The notes under the pieces were generated by a model. That model was given only the letters and a program-made list of their open reading frames with translations. It did no database searches and was not told where the DNA came from. Below, one piece after another: positions 21,731 through 33,308 of a DNA stretch of 64,000 nt. The stretch covers positions 107,230 through 171,229 of the forward strand of contig JAHREC010000040.1 in NCBI GenBank assembly GCA_020081605.1. The letters are read 5' to 3'. How positions within the stretch are numbered: position 1 is the stretch's first letter; the number at the start of each line of letters is the position of its first letter. The translations under genes were made by a program, and so were the position numbers. The DNA comes from Albifimbria verrucaria (Eukaryota; Ascomycota; Sordariomycetes; Hypocreales; Stachybotryaceae).

Positions 21731-23499
21731 TGCACGACTAGTTCGACAGAACTCGGCATTGACGATTTTGCGATTGCGACCGCTCCTTCGCGCTCCGTTG
21801 CCATTTCCACATCAGGACATAAGTTTCGTTGGTTTATTTCAAGAGCATCATCGGCTTGTTTTACGGGCACTACAACTTCACAATGGAAGAGGTCAGAAAG
21901 TCTACCGACGTTGCAAGCTCAGAGGAGCATAAGGTTATTCGTATCCGAGGGCCGTCAGTTTTCTTTACAACGCGTGGCGCGGGATGTGGGATCACAAGAT
22001 ACTGTGATTTGAACCTATGGGTTAATTTAATGTCATAGTGTGGATATTACATGTTGATGCCCTCACCATCAAGAGGACAAGTCAATGGGTGGCAGATGTC
22101 AACATTATTCCACATTAGCCACTAGAGCCGCTTGCTCTTTGCATTAGGTAGCCTTACAGGACACATCACTGTTGGACGAACTGTGTCCGGTAACGTGGAA
22201 GAAATGGTTGATCATCATCAAAACCGGTCGACTTTGTACTTCCAATGAGTGGATAACGCATACGCACAAACACCACGGTACAGCTCTCAGGGCCTAAAGA
22301 CTTACCGGAGTCAGTGACTGGGAGACAGTATCTGAGTGAATGTACGCCAATGGTAACTTTTTATGGAACCACCCAAAGGACACCACCGGGCTTTCTCATA
22401 GTAAATAGGAAACTGATCGAGGCCGGAAGCGTGGAACGTATCGGCGGCAAGTGGTTAGCATTAAAATGTGACCATAGGGAGAGACAGGCCAGCTGATGCA
22501 AATGTGAATTGGTACAGGAAGGGACCGAAAAAAAAGCAATGAGGGAAGGAGCGCTTCGCTCCAGCGCTCCAACCGAATAGACAACAAATATAGATGGGTT
22601 TCGTCTCCTGGTGGCTAGTTAGAAGAGTATCAGCTATCAATAGTATACATTCAACAAGACGCTCATCGAACCATTTCCAAAATGAGGAACCTCGCCCGCT
22701 AGTGACACCTTATACCCGCCTCGACTGTCTTGCACATGCACAGAAAGCCCTGATTCTACGTCCGTCGGCAGAGACCTGGCGTGTTAAGCACCCTGCCATC
22801 AGCCGAAGGGCAGTAGTGAGTGATAGGAAACCTGAACTAATCCAAACCCACCTGTAGTATCTACTACGTCAGCGCTAACCTCTCTATTTCTGGCCACGCA
22901 CCTTCGGGTTAATGCGCAGGGTTACGAAAGGATGACGGCATTCCGCTTCTGGTGTGCTTATAATAGTATGCCTCATCAACTCATTTTCTGTTTCGACCTC
23001 TTTCCTACACACGGAATTGCAGATATGGATTCTGCCAAAAATGCGGATCACCCTACTGACAGTGATAAGAACCTCTTACGCAAGTACGGAACGGCGATAA
23101 CCAGAGGAAACCTACTCCATCATCAATTAGAGGTAGGAAAATGCATTAAGGCACTGGGAGCAGGCCAGGACCAGGCTAATTCAGGAAGACATATACAGTT
23201 CAATGAAACAGTCGAACAGCGTGCAATCGTGGTCGACAGGAAACAAGTGTTCGATCAGGTGAGTCACATAGCAAGCCACGCCTTTCCAAACAGTATATGG
23301 CCGTTGGAGGTGAGGGGTTGTCCAGTTGCAATATATTGGTGCTTACAATGAAAAGATACGCAGGAACAGGAAACCTCTAGTGACTGGCATATCGAAATTA
23401 CCGGACGCATTTTTAAAATCTGCAATATACGCCATTCAGGCGCAGGACTTCGGTGCCAGGAGGAACGAGGACGATAAAGTACAACTCCTATGTCAAAAG
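21731..23499. other. Mixed short frames, no recognised gene
   Basis: Frames at 21829-22038, 22594-22857 and 22932-23351 (plus) are open but unrecognised. Some of 21731-22040 may be decayed 3' sequence of the RGS-like gene. Confidence 0.35.
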
Positions 23500-23823
23500 T
23501 CACGTAGAAATGAAGCCCCAAAACCAGGCAAGCCGTCTGGGGGCATGTTGGTGAGCAAATTTAGGGAGCATATTGAACGCACTGGAAATGAACGCATTGG
23601 GTTCCAGCTTCATCGTTTGAATCAGATATTCATTGACTATTCTTTCCGTCTTCAGCAACTCTTCTGGGCCACAATAGGTCTTTTCCGAGTGGTAATAGAA
23701 GTACTGAGCAAAGTATGGAATTCTACCTGAACTCGATGACTTCCCCATCTTCTCGACTGCGGTTGGCTTTCTTTTATCCTTACACGCGTGGTGCCGAGTC
23801 TGCGGATTGGAACAAGCATTCAT
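23500..23823 (-). CDS. Hypothetical protein fragment, 107 aa
   Basis: Minus frame with coding-like composition, Tyr-rich centre (RIPYFAQYFYYHSEKTY) and helix-forming C-terminal half (LLKTERIVNEYLIQTMKLEP). No domain recognised. A plus-strand frame overlaps most of it, so strand choice is a judgement based on composition only. Confidence 0.25.
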   Translation of the reverse strand: MNACSNPQTRHHACKDKRKPTAVEKMGKSSSSGRIPYFAQYFYYHSEKTYCGPEELLKTERIVNEYLIQTMKLEPNAFISSAFNMLPKFAHQHAPRRLAWFWGFIST

Positions 23824-24071
23824 AGATTCTGGTCAATTCGTTCTCTTGATGATGTCACTCATAGCTGCAATCCATATTCCCATTTCCAGGTGCATGGCTC
23901 CCATAGCGATGCTAATCTATACCCTATCTGTTAGAGTCTATCAAAGCATGCATCCTTCCCCGGCTACCTTTTTATCAGCTCTTATTATGGTCAACATAAA
24001 AGAGCCATGGGGATATTGGTGGGAAATGGAACCGCTGAATACCAAGACAGTAGCAAAGGGCCACAACCAAA

Positions 24072-24297
24072 TCAAGTCGGCAGCCCGAGATTCTCCATAA
24101 TGTCCATAATTGTCAAATCCCTCCCACATATGACAACTTGCCCTGTTCGTCTAGCAGAACGGCTGCTTTTCTCAGGTGTACCCTCGATGAAACAGGAGTA
24201 ACAAGCCCCGCAGTAATCGTGTGTCCCTAGGTCACTGGCTTTACAGCAATCAATACAGCAGCCATCAACAATCAGTTGAGTATCTTCGGTGGACATG
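24072..24297 (-). CDS. Small cysteine-rich protein candidate
   Basis: Begins MSTEDTQLIVDGCCIDCCKA and continues to DYCGACYSCFIEG: seven cysteines in about 30 residues, then a basic tail. There is no signal peptide, so it could be a metal-binding peptide or an exon of a larger zinc-binding protein. Just upstream on the same strand a GTATGA..TTTCAG pair could be a leader or upstream intron. Function unknown. Confidence 0.3.
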
Positions 24298-27096
24298 TCG
24301 ACTTGTAATTCTGAAACATATATGCTTAAATCAAGACAACAACTTGAAAGGTGTGAGCGAAACTTCATACAAATAAGAATCGAGGTGGTACAGGAGGTGT
24401 AAGGAGGAGAACTAATGTATTAACGACGTGTCTTATAAAGGATACGACGACCGATGGACATCCCCGGGGCTGAGTATCGTTTCCTACACACAAGTGCATT
24501 TTCAAACGTCATGTTGGGTGAGAAATACGGCATGGCTTGACTGCGCCGCATTTGCTCGATTGATCTGAGTGACTACTGTTGATGAGTCACCCGATAATGG
24601 GTACTGGGCTATGTCCCACCCGTTTCTTCGTTCTCCTCAGCCTGCTTCCGTCCTTAATGTAGCATTCGGCGATTGTTAAGACTTTGATTAATGACACTAA
24701 TTTAGTTCTGTAGAGTATGCTATAATCATAAAGTATGCTCCAGAGACATTAAAATCATTATCTTCGAGCAAAACAGCTATATAGGGCACGAAATGTGTTA
24801 AAAGCGGCGGGTTGGAGAATGCGTCATGGCGCCTCTAAGTAAAGACGAGTTAATAGCTTCAGACCACGTCGACAGAAGCATCCACTGGTATTATTGTCAT
24901 GAAAAAGTACGCATAAGCAGATCAACTTTGTTGACTCAAAATATGTTGAAAGCAACAGACATGACCCATCTCTTGCCAACGATTTTCATCCCTTCCAACA
25001 TCAATCTTCTCATCCGTCACAATCTGAGCGATTTAACTGACTAACTCCTGACGTGGGTTTAAAACGGGAAGGCATGTATCACAGTGGCGAACTAACATAT
25101 CGTTTAAGTCCTCACAAGCCAGCATGCATAGCTGTTTCTAGGACCTAGCATCTACGATCATCAAATAGCACTGGGAATATATGGTTTGTCCGTTTGACTG
25201 GTGACTGAGTAGCTTTTCAACTAGATCATATAATGGGCAGACGCAGTAGTGAATGTATACGAGGGAAAAAATCTCGTAGAATGACAATGAATCCAATCAG
25301 TCGCTGCAGATTCATTGGTCACGGTGTTGGTGACGTCTGGAAAAATAATGAGCCCACAGACAGAAACAGCCTAGAGTAAAGAATTGGTTCTTGCACAGAG
25401 GATTTGTAGTACATGTCTAGCTTCCTATGTTGGCCCCTTTACGACGACCGCCCTGCCTGGACTTGGACAGTTAATTGGGGGTAATACGTTTATTATTGAA
25501 ACAGTGTATGAATGAAATACCTAAGAAAATAGCTACGGGAATCTTTCCGGATCCTTAACGTACCGACATATTGTTTAAAAGGATGTAGTCAAGGAATTAC
25601 ATATGATCCTCGCACGTTCAAAGTGAGAGCTTTGACGACCAAGAACTAGTCACATACCACGCGCCGGAAAAGCCATTAATCCTTGATTTAACACAAATTC
25701 CAAAGCCTATCTCACAACATGTTTCCAAGATATCACTCGTGCCGCCCCATCGATGGATAATCTATCTTCCATCATGCTAACTAAGGTATATCTCCAGTAC
25801 GTGAATGGGGGATTACGAAGGATAAATCATATGATTTCGTATTCTCATGAATCATGACCTTTGCTATTTGATACTTGTAGCATAGCTACTTATCAACAAC
25901 AAGGTGTGCCACAGTACCCGCAGGCTCGGCCTGGAATAACCCAAATCTCTTTTCCAGATTCGAGACATGTTGGGCACCTGATGCCTGGTATCTATATTAT
26001 TCCGGCGATAAGATGTATATTCTAATGGAGGCAGTGAGATTGAAGGGTAGACCCACTTTGCAGACTGATGCCAAAGGCCTCATATAAGCCAGTAGAATTG
26101 TATCTAGCTGGAGAAACACAGAAGTACTGCTCATTTTGGTTACTGTGATATCACGTAAAGGTGAGGAGTAAAAGATAGAGAGATAAAAGTGTCCAAAATA
26201 AAAAGACATAGGTACAATAAGTAATGAACAATAAAAAGAAAGCGCCTTCAGAAGAGGGTGAAGGGGTTTATGTAGAGCTGTTATTTTATAATTCCCTCCA
26301 GCAATATTCAAGGCTGTAGAATACTAGCTTCATGGAAACAAGAAGATATGCAACCTCGAGCAGACGTCATACATTATGTATAAGACACATACAGCTATAA
26401 TCAGATAAGCAGATGCAAAGCTCTGAAGTCATACATGATAGCCAGTAGTGGGTTAAACTTTTACTCAAGTATAACATCTAATACTGGGAGACTGTCGGGT
26501 TTTGCAGGCTAACGACTATCGCTGCATCTGGCCTGCAACTAGCTAGCTGTCACTGTTACCTGAAGCAAGAGACCTGCGTAGCCCAACGCTAGCCGCATAT
26601 CGTTTCGGCAGAGGAGTGGGGGCAGGAGCGGGCAACATCCCGACACTGTATGCACCGCTGTCAGTGGATCATGAATCGGATACATCCTCGAAGAGGTTGG
26701 ATTGGCCATATTTTCAGATCCATCTTGGCCTTGTCCTCCTTTTTGCTACCTTGTAAGTCTTTTACGGGGTCTTAAGATTAGCCATCCTACTGCTTATGCT
26801 TTCGTCTCATAACTATATGAGTCATAGGGTATAGTCGCAGTTACCAAAGATAGCTATGGTACATACAGTGGTCAGAGCTCAACCATGCGTTCCCGCGTAT
26901 TTATTTTTTCAGCCGTACATGCCATGCACTTTGTTCTGTCTTAGAATCAACTAGGCCTAAAATCAAAAGGTCATCCGGCGTTTAATGCGCGCATCCTTTG
27001 TCCGTAACAAAATGCCACCTCAATCCGCGTTTACAAAGCATAATTACACAGGCATGACATGTTTTAGTGAATGCCCTACCCAATCAAAGCCAGCCA
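24298..27096. other. Gene desert
   Basis: Nearly 2.8 kb of AT-leaning sequence without a credible gene; a hydrophobic minus frame at 25997-26311 and a short plus frame at 24826-25044 have no recognisable domain. No repeat family was recognised by eye. Confidence 0.5.
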
Positions 27097-28442
27097 TTAG
27101 ACCCCGGAGGCATATCCGGCCCCTGATAATCTTTCCCGCTTGAAGCAAGCCTGGTGAACAACTCCACTCTCCCTTACCCTATCCCTTACTCTTACCTCCT
27201 TCCTCTGTTGCTCGAGTGGAATCCAAGTTCCGAAGGAGTAACCCTCGTCCATCCTTGGGTCCTGGTGTAATACTCCGCTCCTGTCATGGTGGTGGGCAAT
27301 AATCGCTTTGATCGAGGCACTCTCCTCACATACAAGACAAGAGTATCCTTCGACTGTGGTTGCATTGCAATCAAGCATGTTCATGTGGAAACCAAAATGC
27401 TGGATTTCTGAGCCGTATTCAGTGATAATCTTATAGTCAAGGCCTGGGCTTGGCCAGACTATTAGCTCTGTGGTGGTTTGGCTTGTTCCTAGGCTCCTTA
27501 GCTTCAGGCCCTGTAGCACAACGGAACATTAGAAGCTCATCTGACACAAGAGGCATATAGGGTAAGAACGAACATCGTGGGTGCACATTAAGGGCATTTC
27601 GTTGGTAGGTATGTCGATCCAATACGGTGGTGGACCAGCCCAGGTGGAAGACTCGGCGGGAGAATTTCCGAAATAAACATTCCTCACACCAAAATAGTCA
27701 AACGCTACATATATAGCTCTTAAATTCTGTTTTTCATTTGCCTTGTAAACCAGCTGCCCTTTCTTGTCTGGTTGTTTGTTGGTTAGCCATTGGTGTAAGA
27801 AACACCTTCAGTTACTTGATATGCCACATAAATGTCTTTGTTCAGGTCGAGCGCATAACGAGTTCGTTGGGTAGGGTTTAGAGGTGAAATAATCGCTTGA
27901 AGGCCGATAGTTGCCAGTTATAACACGATATACTGGGCGATGATGGTGCATACTTCCTCTGGCAGTTTCTGGAGAATGTTCTGGCATAACTTCCTTGCAG
28001 CAATGTTGCTTATGCGCTTCGCTCTTAAGCAGTCGTCCCGATACGGCGGGTTATAGCTGTACAGCAGCTGCGACTTCGAAGGCCGAGGAAAATGAATTGG
28101 GCTTGGTGGTATGACATCGTCTGTGGAAAGCACAAATTGGCTCTCCAGCGCGCATACAGCTGTACTCCCCACACATGTGGATCTTGATGCCACTGCCACG
28201 ATCGACTGCTTGTAAATGATGAAAGGGAAAAAGGGTGTAGTGCTCGAGTTTGTACGACCTTAATGAGGCTTTATGTTAGAAGACGGTGAAATGTGATGAT
28301 ATTACCCAGAAGCTCTGAAGTGCTTACGAGCAATGATACTTTCATCCTCCTCAAACCTGAATCGACATAATGAGCACCGCACCTCCTCCATGCAGTACTC
28401 TTCGCGCCATTCAAGAAAGCCGGGTGGGCTCGGCTCACCCAT
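27097..28442 (-). pseudogene. F-box-like fungal protein, damaged
   Basis: Three exons are traceable. Exon 1 (28442-28328) has CSLCRFRFEEDESIIA, a Cys-containing opener. A 69-nt intron with CTAAC branch leads to exon 2, which ends with the F-box-like helix LQKLPEEVCTIIAQYIV. A TAA at 27918-27920 sits in frame; the frame then continues to LNPTQRTRYALDLNKDIYV. A one-base shift near 27795 is followed by KGQLVYKANE and VRNVYFGNSPAESSTWAG. An intron (GTTCGT..CTACAG, near 27585-27525) leads to the last exon with GLKLRSLG and a Cys-containing FHMNMLDCNATTVEGYSC, ending at 27097. F-box proteins bring substrates to SCF ubiquitin ligases, but for this lineage-specific family no substrate is known. One nonsense and one frameshift make a full product unlikely. 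Confidence 0.7.
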
Positions 28443-28545
28443 GTTGTGTCTACAACCGTTGTTGAATCACAATGATGCAGCTGTTCAAATCTGCAGTGAG
28501 ATGGTCAGGCAGCAACCAGGAGGGCATCTGTCTGGATTGAGACGC

Positions 28546-28808
28546 ATCTCCTCAAGGTCGGTCGGCCGGTACCGGTTCCGGCACTAGGTAGCTACTTTGG
28601 TAGGTACCTTACCTAAATCGAGGAGGCGACTTCATGAACCACCCATTGATGACCACTTGTCATGTAGCTGCATGTAGCGCGGGGCATGCCGGTATGGGCC
28701 TTCGGTGTATCTGGGCTTTACCAGGTTCTGATTGGTCAATTTTCTAGCTAGCTTGCTTAGCACTCCAGTACCGGTACCTAGTCTGTACAGTACAGTATCC
28801 GGTGGAGT
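28546..28808 (+). repeat. Divergent, GC-richer relative of the short piggyBac-type elements
   Basis: The interior (ATGTAGCTGCATGTAGCGCG, then GGGGCATGCC and later a GATTGGTCAATTTTCTAGC-like stretch) aligns in order with the interiors of the short elements at 37126, 58833 and 59806. The left edge ATCTCCTCAAGGTCGG resembles their terminal repeat; the right edge is uncertain. Differences from the other copies are largely C/T and G/A. Confidence 0.5.
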
Positions 28809-29284
28809 CGGCAACTCGTATTATTGGTGCACCGCTCAACACGCGGGGACCAGAAAGAAAGCCACATTGATTACTTACCTAATGGCGTAAGGTACCATCT
28901 CCCCTTGTAATGTACAGGGAGCTTAGAGAAAAAGAGGCTCCAAGTAACTACTTTGGATGTTTCTTTTCTTATCCACTACGGAGAATAGCTGCTACGGTGG
29001 CCAGGCCGTACATACCTGACTGCCACGGATCCCGAGGCAAAGATACCGCCGGCCCGCATCAGGGATATCCATTACTACAATGGGTATAGCTACGGCGGCA
29101 TCATGAAGGCTTCATCAGTGCGGTGGCAGCGAGGGCCATGATCAGCCCTTAGGTCCCTTGCAATAGCTGAGTGGGTACCTTACTTGATTCGGCCATCGTC
29201 GTTTTCTATTTTGTCTTCCGAGGCCTCGTCATTTAAGCCTGTGGAGTCTCCTTCCTATTCTCGTTAGAATGCAATGCTTATGCC

Positions 29285-30344
29285 ATGTCAGAAATGTCAG
29301 AAAATGACATTTCATCTTCGCAATCATTCTCTTCGGGAGTCAGAAGTGAGTGGTGATTCTCATGCAGCCTGCGTACCACTCTATGCAACTTGGTGCTCGT
29401 CAAGCGCTTCCTCATGCACTCGAGCTGGAAACCGTTCATCAAATCTGGCGAAGATAATTGGACCGCAGTAGAGGATCCTGCCGATCGCAAGCGAATCCAG
29501 AACAGGCCTCGCAACGAGCAAGGCGTATGCACGGAAACACCCTCAAGCCCCGCCAGAATTACCTTGCTAATTATGAATCACAGGCTTGCGCCTTGCGGTC
29601 AAACAGGACCAAGCCCAGGTGCAGGGCGAAACTAGCACTGCCGATACGGGCACCATCTCAAGAGGGCTTGCTGTTCCAGACGGCCATCGTGAGCAGCCAT
29701 CCCTCGAGGTGTTAGATCTGGCTGCGGCAGGAACAGTTGATACGAATGCAGTCGGCTCGCAGTTCTCATTCCCGGGACCTACGGTGGACACCCACTTTCT
29801 CGTGTTGACTGACATGACTGCTTATGGGGCTCTGGCCGCCATTGCACAGGTCCTTGACCTTAATTGCCTTCTCAGGCCCGGCTTTCACATCCAGGCATCG
29901 GTAGATAAACTGCCTTCACCTATAGCACCGACGCAGCTGCAAGACTGTGTCGCGCACCGACCATACGTGGACATGCTGCCTTGGCCTTCTTTAAGGGACC
30001 GGCTCCTTAGATCCATCACCGCCATCAACGAAGACGAGTTCATGACAGACATGCTCAATGGAAGCTTCAAGGTTTGGGGCTCAGTCCCTTGGGATCCTAT
30101 GGGATGGGAGGTCGGAGAAGATTTCGCAACAAGATGGTGGTTCCTGATTGATGATGGCATCATCCGAACAACCAACTTCTGGAGAGCCCAGCGGGAGAGA
30201 AGCCTTTACGAGTATCCTTTTTGCGGCAAAATATCGCAGAATGCGATTAGTTCTTCCATGGGACTCGTCCTCTGTTATTTTCTGCCGCGTTTAACCAAAT
30301 GGGGTTGGTGGGAATGCATTCTGACCAAGGTCACTATATTCTGA
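29285..30344 (+). CDS. bZIP-type regulator with DUF3425 C-terminal domain
   Basis: ATG at 29285 (MSEMSENDISSSQ) opens an acidic/Ser-rich N-terminus; an intron starting GTGAGT near 29347 probably removes an in-frame TGA. Next is DNWTAVEDPADRKRIQNR and, after a net one-base loss at about 29503-29515, QRARR, the basic region of fungal bZIP proteins. A 59-nt intron (29525-29583, GTATGC..GCTAAT..CACAG) joins LRLAVKQDQAQVQG. The long last exon carries the DUF3425 block (YVDMLPWPSLRDRLL, KVWGSVPWDPMGWEVG, WWFLIDDGIIRTTNFWRAQR) found after the basic region in many fungal regulators of stress and secondary metabolism. Apart from the indel in the basic region the gene looks complete, about 270-300 aa. 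Confidence 0.8.
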
Positions 30345-30553
30345 CAGATTCAGTGCCCCTAGGCGTAAGATAGTTGACAGACCATGGGCCAGCCTTCAAA
30401 TCTACAAGATAAAGACATGCGCGTATTTATATCAATACTGCGCCCGCTTCAGACAAGAGACACTAATTTATCATACCCATTTCTTAGCTCTATTCTCGCT
30501 TCGTCTGCCTCATAATCCAACGGATTTCTTTTACCCTCTCCTCAGACACAATC

Positions 30554-31529
30554 ATGAGAGCTACACTCGCTCAGCTATTTCCACAATCACCCACCTTCAC
30601 GGGAGACAGTCTGCCTTCGCTAGAAGGAAAAGTCTTTTAGTAACGGGTGGAACAAATGGAGTCGGCTTGGAGCTTGTCAAGTTGCTTTATGCTAAAGGAG
30701 GGACGATTTATATCCCTTGCCGGTCGCCCACCAAGGCATCCCAGAGTATCAAAACGTTGGAAAGAATCTACCCAGATAGTGTCGGTGTTCTGAGGTCCCT
30801 CCATCTCGATTTGAATGATTTGGCTTCTGTGGCATCCTGTGCCTCCGCCTTTCTGGCACAAGAATGTCGACTCGATGTCTTATGGAACAATGCAGGTGTC
30901 AGCTACGCGCCGCATGATGAGCTCACCGTTCAGGAATACGAGCCACACATAGGAATCAACTGCTTAGGACCCTTCCTCTTGACAAAGCTACTACTGCCTG
31001 TCCTTAGAAAGACAGCGAATATCGCGCCTCCAGCCTCCACGCGAGTCGTCTTCATTGGTTCCGGCATGGTAGACATGGCGGCACCCCTGGAGGTATACCT
31101 CTGGCTGAGCTGACTCCTGGCAAACAATCCAAGAACCTGGCGCGCAACTACGCCATCTCAAAGACTGGAAACTGGTTCCTCGCGTCCGAATTTGACCGCC
31201 GTGCCCGTATTGATGGGATTTTGTTCCTTGCGCAAAATCCAGGCAATTTGGTGACGAACATATGGGATCGTGTGCCGTGGCTGATAAAAGCCTCTTCCTG
31301 GATTCTCTTGCACCCACCCGAGAGAGGTGCGTATGCAGAACTTTGGGCTGGGCTCAGCTCGGACATAAAAATGGAAGACGGCGGTCGGTATGGCATCCCA
31401 TGGGGAACATGGCACCCTTGCCCTCGGTCGGATATTCTTAAGAGCTTAAAACCAAAGGAAGAGGGAGGGACCGGTCTGGCGGCGGATTTCTGGGATTGGT
31501 GTGACGAGCAGACAAAGAGTTTCGTATGA
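30554..31529 (+). CDS. Short-chain dehydrogenase/reductase (SDR)
   Basis: ATG at 30554. The cofactor-binding motif (VTGGTNGVGLELVK) lies just past a T run at 30633-30638 that is one base short, then CRSP and the LDVLWNNAGVSY strand follow, the Ser region (VFIGSGM), a second one-base loss in the C run at 31084-31087, and the active-site NYAISKTGNW with Tyr-x3-Lys. The C-terminal part runs in one frame to a stop at 31529. With both indels ignored it is a single-exon Rossmann-fold NAD(P)-dependent oxidoreductase of about 325 aa, similar in layout to fungal retinol-dehydrogenase-like enzymes. Substrate cannot be told. All catalytic residues are present, so it could be an intact gene in a sequence with homopolymer errors. 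Confidence 0.85.
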
Positions 31530-32129
31530 GAAATTGACCTCTGGATATATCCCGAGCCGATAGGAAGAAGAGAGAGCGCCTCAGTTTAATAACAATATTT
31601 AGACATCGCAACACATGGCATCTTATTGGTTCAACTCGGTGATTCTTGAGGGCCACAGCGAGGAGAGAAATATCCAGGGACACTTCTGTTGGGGATTTAG
31701 GCAAGATAGATGATCTGTTTGCAAAATTAGCTATAGCTAAGATACCTGTACTAACAACCGCGGTTACAAACATATAACTCCTAGCTTTTTGTGTTTTTAT
31801 ATGGTAATGCACAAATGGGGTATCAAGGGAATCGAAGCAATAGTCGTTTTTGAATCTTGGATTCTTATTTAATGGAGTATTGCCTATAGTTCTGATGCAC
31901 TTCTTCCAGGCCACAGTCCCCGTCTAGCCGAAAACTTGTCAAACTGTGAGACCTGCTTCTTGTCATAGGGGCAATATAGCCGCACATGCCAGTTTTATCT
32001 GGTTTTGCCTATTCAGAACGGATTGGACATGCCACATGATATGCCTGTCCCAAGGAGGATAACAAGCCCAGCCCCTTCCAGCAGAATCAGTTATATCAAC
32101 GGAGTACAAGGGTGTCAAAATCACATTCC
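31530..32129. other. Downstream spacer of the SDR gene
   Basis: A long minus frame (31438-31914) overlaps the SDR 3' end but has no recognisable domain; treated as antisense chance. Confidence 0.4.
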
Positions 32130-33280
32130 TCTAGCATGATGACGTCGAGTGGCAGCTGTCAGACGGAAACAGCAACGACCAGCCTTTCAAGCAGCCTACA
32201 GACTCTTTGAGCCCCGCCGACAGCGATGAAACCGTCTTTTTCAAGCTCACTCAGCCCTCAGTGCTAGGGAAGGTTTTGGATTAATACGATATTATAAGCA
32301 AGACTAATTCCAAGATTAACATAATATATAAGAAGCTAAGCATAGACTTTACCTACCCTCCCTCTTCTACACCCTCTCGGTTAATTTCCCTTCATAGAAG
32401 ATCCCACCGGCATTATCTATATACTAGACCCTTTCAAAGGTGACTTTAACAGCATACAATATAATATCAGAAGCTGGTATAAGAAATCCGCCATCGTAGC
32501 TGACTCGCTCCAAAGCCAGGTTATATAAGCATCCATACTGCCTACTGTTGAGCCCCTATAAGTCCGCCCCGACTCATTGACCATCCCTTACCTAGCCCCC
32601 GCCACCGCCCTCCTAGCCGAGGACATCCGCCTTAGGGCAGCCAATAGCAGCTCCAACCTTATCGCACGGGTGTTCTACACTATGCCCCTCGAAAAAAGCT
32701 GGTCATGGACACAGACTAGGACTTCACCTATAAGGCCATGCTCTACCATATAGACATTGACTATCGCCAGGATATTATACATACGGATTGCCCCACGGTA
32801 GGTACGGGCACCCAACGACCTCCGTCACGAGATGGGCGCCAGTCTTGAGTCTTCATGCATACCTAGCTCAAGGATAAGTACGCACACGCCGTCATGGCGC
32901 TGTAGTTCGCCAACCTATTTAATCCCTAGCTCACCGACTGTATTAGAATATTGGACGATAAGCAAATAAAAAGAATTAAGTACAGGTGGATGGGAAAAGG
33001 CAAAAGCTGTCGCCTAATAGCCCTCAAAACTATCATCACCACAGGCGACAACGAGGCCATTCAGTGACAACCAACGAAAACTACTCTAAATCTGTAAGCA
33101 ACTGGCCGTGTGGCTCGTTGTTGCCGTGTGACCGTCGCTGTAGAAACACGGGAGAACGGCCCATACGGGCCGCTAACAGGCCTTTCGGAACAGGATTTTC
33201 ATGCTGTGAAGAGGTGGAAGTAGAGGCAGTCGAGGGTTTCGCTTATTCAGGAACTGAAGTCTCTGTTGTTTAAGTGTAAT
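32130..33280 (+). pseudogene. Degenerate ORF of unknown, possibly mobile-element, origin
   Basis: A plus-strand frame can be followed in pieces: DDVEWQLSDGNSNDQPFKQP, then DPTGIIYILDPFKGDFNSI..IRSWYKKSAIVADSLQSQ, a TAA at 32526 and another at 32559 with coding sense on both sides, then PYLAPATALLAEDIRLRAA. Further pieces in other frames (DFTYKAMLYHIDIDYRQD; RWMGKGKSCRLIALKTII) suggest the same or a neighbouring ORF. AT-rich islands with TATA-like runs alternate with GC-rich coding pieces, as in sequences altered by C-to-T mutation. The family is not recognised; a transposon-derived protein is a guess. Confidence 0.35.
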
Positions 33281-33308
33281 CTCTAATGCCAGGCAATGCG
33301 ACGCAGGC

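Noticed and set aside
29285..31529. Biosynthetic gene cluster formed by the bZIP regulator and the SDR
   Set aside because: No core synthase (PKS, NRPS, terpene cyclase) occurs within the window, so adjacency alone is not evidence.
31438..31914. 158-codon minus-strand frame
   Set aside because: Overlaps the SDR 3' end, lacks domains and is probably an antisense chance frame.
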